The notes beneath the pieces are model-generated. The model was not told the origin of the DNA and made no database searches. It saw only the letters and a list, made by a program, of their open reading frames with translations. Below are positions 62,676 to 64,000 of a stretch of DNA of 64,000 nucleotides, piece after piece (the first letter of the stretch is position 1; each line of letters opens with the position of its first letter). Origin of the DNA: Streptomyces prunicolor NBRC 13075 (GTDB lineage Bacteria; Actinomycetota; Actinomycetes; Streptomycetales; Streptomycetaceae). The stretch lies in assembly GCF_000367365.1 (NCBI RefSeq), contig NZ_BARF01000016.1, forward strand, positions 1 through 64,000, read 5' to 3'. The position numbers were made by a program, and so were the translations under genes.

Positions 62676-64000
62676 GTGAACCACCGCCTGCGCACGTTCG
62701 CCCCGGTCCTGCCGGTCGTCGCCGTGATCGCCCTGCTCGGCCTCCCGCTCACCCCGGGCGAGAGCGGTGCCGGCCCGGCCGACGCGGTCTCCGGGCTCGT
62801 CGTGCTGTACTGCGGAATCCGGCTCCTCCGCGACCGGCAACGCCCCCTCACCCCAACTGCCGTAGCGGTCATGGGACTTCCGGTCCTGGGCCTGTCGATC
62901 GCCGCGATGGGCGCGTCCTCACCGGGCGCGGGCCTGAGCGGCCTGGGCCGCTACCTCCAGATCTTCGTACTGGTCCCCGCGGCAGTCGTCCTCCTGATCC
63001 GCGACCGCCGCGACTTCCGCCTCCTGGCCTGGTCATTCGTGTCACTCGCGCTGTGGCAGGGCGGGATCGGCGTCAAGCAGTACGTCACCGCGACCGGCGC
63101 CTCGTACCAGGGCGAGGACATCCGCGCGGTGGGCACCTTCGGCCCGACCGATGTGATGGGCATGGCGACGGTCGTGTCCTTCGGCCTGATCTGCGCGCTG
63201 GCCCTGGCCCTGGGCCGAAATGACGCACGCCAACGGGCAGTTGCGGCAGCCTGCGTCTTCGCCCTCCTGATCCCCCTCGCCCTGTCCTTCAGCCGAGGCG
63301 CCTGGATCGCGACGGCGGCGACCTGCACGATCCAGCTGGCCCTGGCCGGCCTGCGCCGCGCCCTGAAGGTGGCCGCGGCGGTGACGGCGGCGGGCGTGGT
63401 CCTGGTAGGCGGCTTCGGCGTCGGTACGGCGATGCTCCAGGAACGGATCGACAGCATCACCCAAGTCACGGACGCCCCGGACCAGTCGGTGATCGACCGG
63501 TACACGATGTGGGCGGCGGCAACAGCGATGTGGCGCGAACACCCGCTGACCGGCGTCGGCTTGAAGGGCTTCCCCGAACACCGGGACGGCAACGCCTCGT
63601 TGGCATTGTCCTCAGGCAGCGACACGGAAGGCGCAGGCGCCGCCTTCCTCAAACAACCCCTCCTCTCCCCGCACAACATGTACCTCCTGGTCCTCAGCGA
63701 ACAGGGCCTGATCGGCCTCGTCACCCTGGCAGGCAGCTGGCTGGCCCTCCTGGTCTGCGCGCTGCGCGGCCTGTTCCGAGTCCACCGCGCCAAACTCCCC
63801 GGCCTGGACTGCGCGTTGGTCTCCACGGGCCTCCTGACCTGGCAACTGATCGACTTCATGTACGCAGACATCGGCGGCCCGTCAACGGTCCTGACGGCGG
63901 TGGTCTTCGGCGTGGTGGCGTGGTGGTCACTGGTGGGAGCAACGGCTGAGGACCGGCCGACGGCGACAACTCCGGTGCCGGTGACCGCCGAAAGGGCCAT
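62676..64000 (+). CDS. O-antigen ligase/polymerase-like membrane protein, truncated by window end
   Basis: GTG 62676 lies 3 bases after the sugar transferase stop, with GGGAG upstream. The frame is open to base 64,000 (441 codons seen). It begins VNHRLRTFAPVLPVVAVIALLGLPL and has about ten membrane helices. The large outer loop (MWREHPLTGVGLKGFPEHRDGN, and SPHNMYLLVLSEQGLIGLV) is the Wzy/WaaL signature: GVG...H-N-x-Y. It would polymerise or ligate the glycan begun by the preceding enzyme. The 3' end is outside the window. Confidence 0.9.
   Translation, partial: MNHRLRTFAPVLPVVAVIALLGLPLTPGESGAGPADAVSGLVVLYCGIRLLRDRQRPLTPTAVAVMGLPVLGLSIAAMGASSPGAGLSGLGRYLQIFVLVPAAVVLLIRDRRDFRLLAWSFVSLALWQGGIGVKQYVTATGASYQGEDIRAVGTFGPTDVMGMATVVSFGLICALALALGRNDARQRAVAAACVFALLIPLALSFSRGAWIATAATCTIQLALAGLRRALKVAAAVTAAGVVLVGGFGVGTAMLQERIDSITQVTDAPDQSVIDRYTMWAAATAMWREHPLTGVGLKGFPEHRDGNASLALSSGSDTEGAGAAFLKQPLLSPHNMYLLVLSEQGLIGLVTLAGSWLALLVCALRGLFRVHRAKLPGLDCALVSTGLLTWQLIDFMYADIGGPSTVLTAVVFGVVAWWSLVGATAEDRPTATTPVPVTAERA

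Noticed and set aside
62951..64000. Leftward 349-codon frame at the window end
   Set aside because: Shadow of the open rightward O-antigen-ligase-like gene, which has membrane helices and the family loop signature.

Overview
The window is high-GC actinobacterial DNA that reads as Streptomyces. Supporting evidence: strong GC3 bias, GTG and TTG starts, GGAGG-type ribosome sites, two chaplins, a melC1/melC2 tyrosinase pair, an SsbB-type SSB and a DynA/DynB dynamin pair. The backbone genes ssbB-dynB-dynA on one side and chaplin-melC-chaplin-glycan genes on the other look like conserved Streptomyces core. Most of what lies between and before them is accessory DNA.

Layout. (1) From 1 to about 7,990 is the right part of an actinomycete integrative conjugative element (AICE): small transfer ORFs, a TraB/FtsK DNA pump, a Spd-like membrane protein, a primase-polymerase plus ATPase replication pair, excisionase and tyrosine integrase. 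Two short-repeat arrays (CAGGGAG around 2,729-2,908; TGCGTCAT around 6,024-6,240) are candidate transfer and replication sites. (2) 8,157-15,633 is chromosomal: a small hypothetical gene, a membrane protein, a sortase-anchored thioester surface protein, ssbB, dynB, dynA and tRNA-Arg(UCU). (3) 15,640-16,948 has no convincing gene. (4) 16,949-30,661 is an ESX/type VII secretion locus: three small WXG100-type or partner proteins, a 985-aa two-warhead polymorphic toxin with an overlapping pentapeptide-repeat gene, then EccD, a MinD-like ATPase, EccC and a DUF6177-type protein. (5) 31,213-39,565 is a compact leftward operon: IspD-like cytidylyltransferase, SDR, IspE-like kinase fused to a peptidyl carrier domain, stand-alone condensation domain, MFS exporter, stand-alone adenylation domain and ATP-grasp enzyme. 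I do not recognise it as any described pathway. Transposase remnants lie on both sides. (6) 40,787-47,353 is a second leftward toxin operon: two small proteins, a 1,566-aa Rhs toxin with a papain-fold C-terminus, and two tandem paralogous immunity candidates. (7) 47,598-53,353 holds metabolic genes: a PLP decarboxylase with a frame-disrupting 9-nt repeat, a shortened DUF574-type methyltransferase, an amino-acid permease, a hydroxyacid dehydrogenase and a DUF2087-type regulator. (8) 53,550-58,516 is a cell-surface cluster: chaplin, melC2, melC1, several small secreted proteins, chaplin. (9) 58,771-64,000 is a rightward exopolysaccharide-type run: secreted DUF3344-like protein, glycosyltransferase carrying an in-frame palindromic repeat insertion, sugar-phosphate transferase and an O-antigen-ligase-like protein cut by the window end.

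How the parts fit. The ESX locus supplies a membrane pump and substrates. The toxin at 18,122 and the Rhs protein at 46,059 both start with WXG-type helical regions and are plausible substrates of it. EccB, EccE and mycosin are not in the window. The nonribosomal-peptide-like operon appears to combine a methylerythritol-phosphate-type nucleotide-alcohol branch (IspD, SDR, IspE) with one amino-acid activation module (A, PCP, C), an ATP-grasp ligase and an exporter. The product is unknown.
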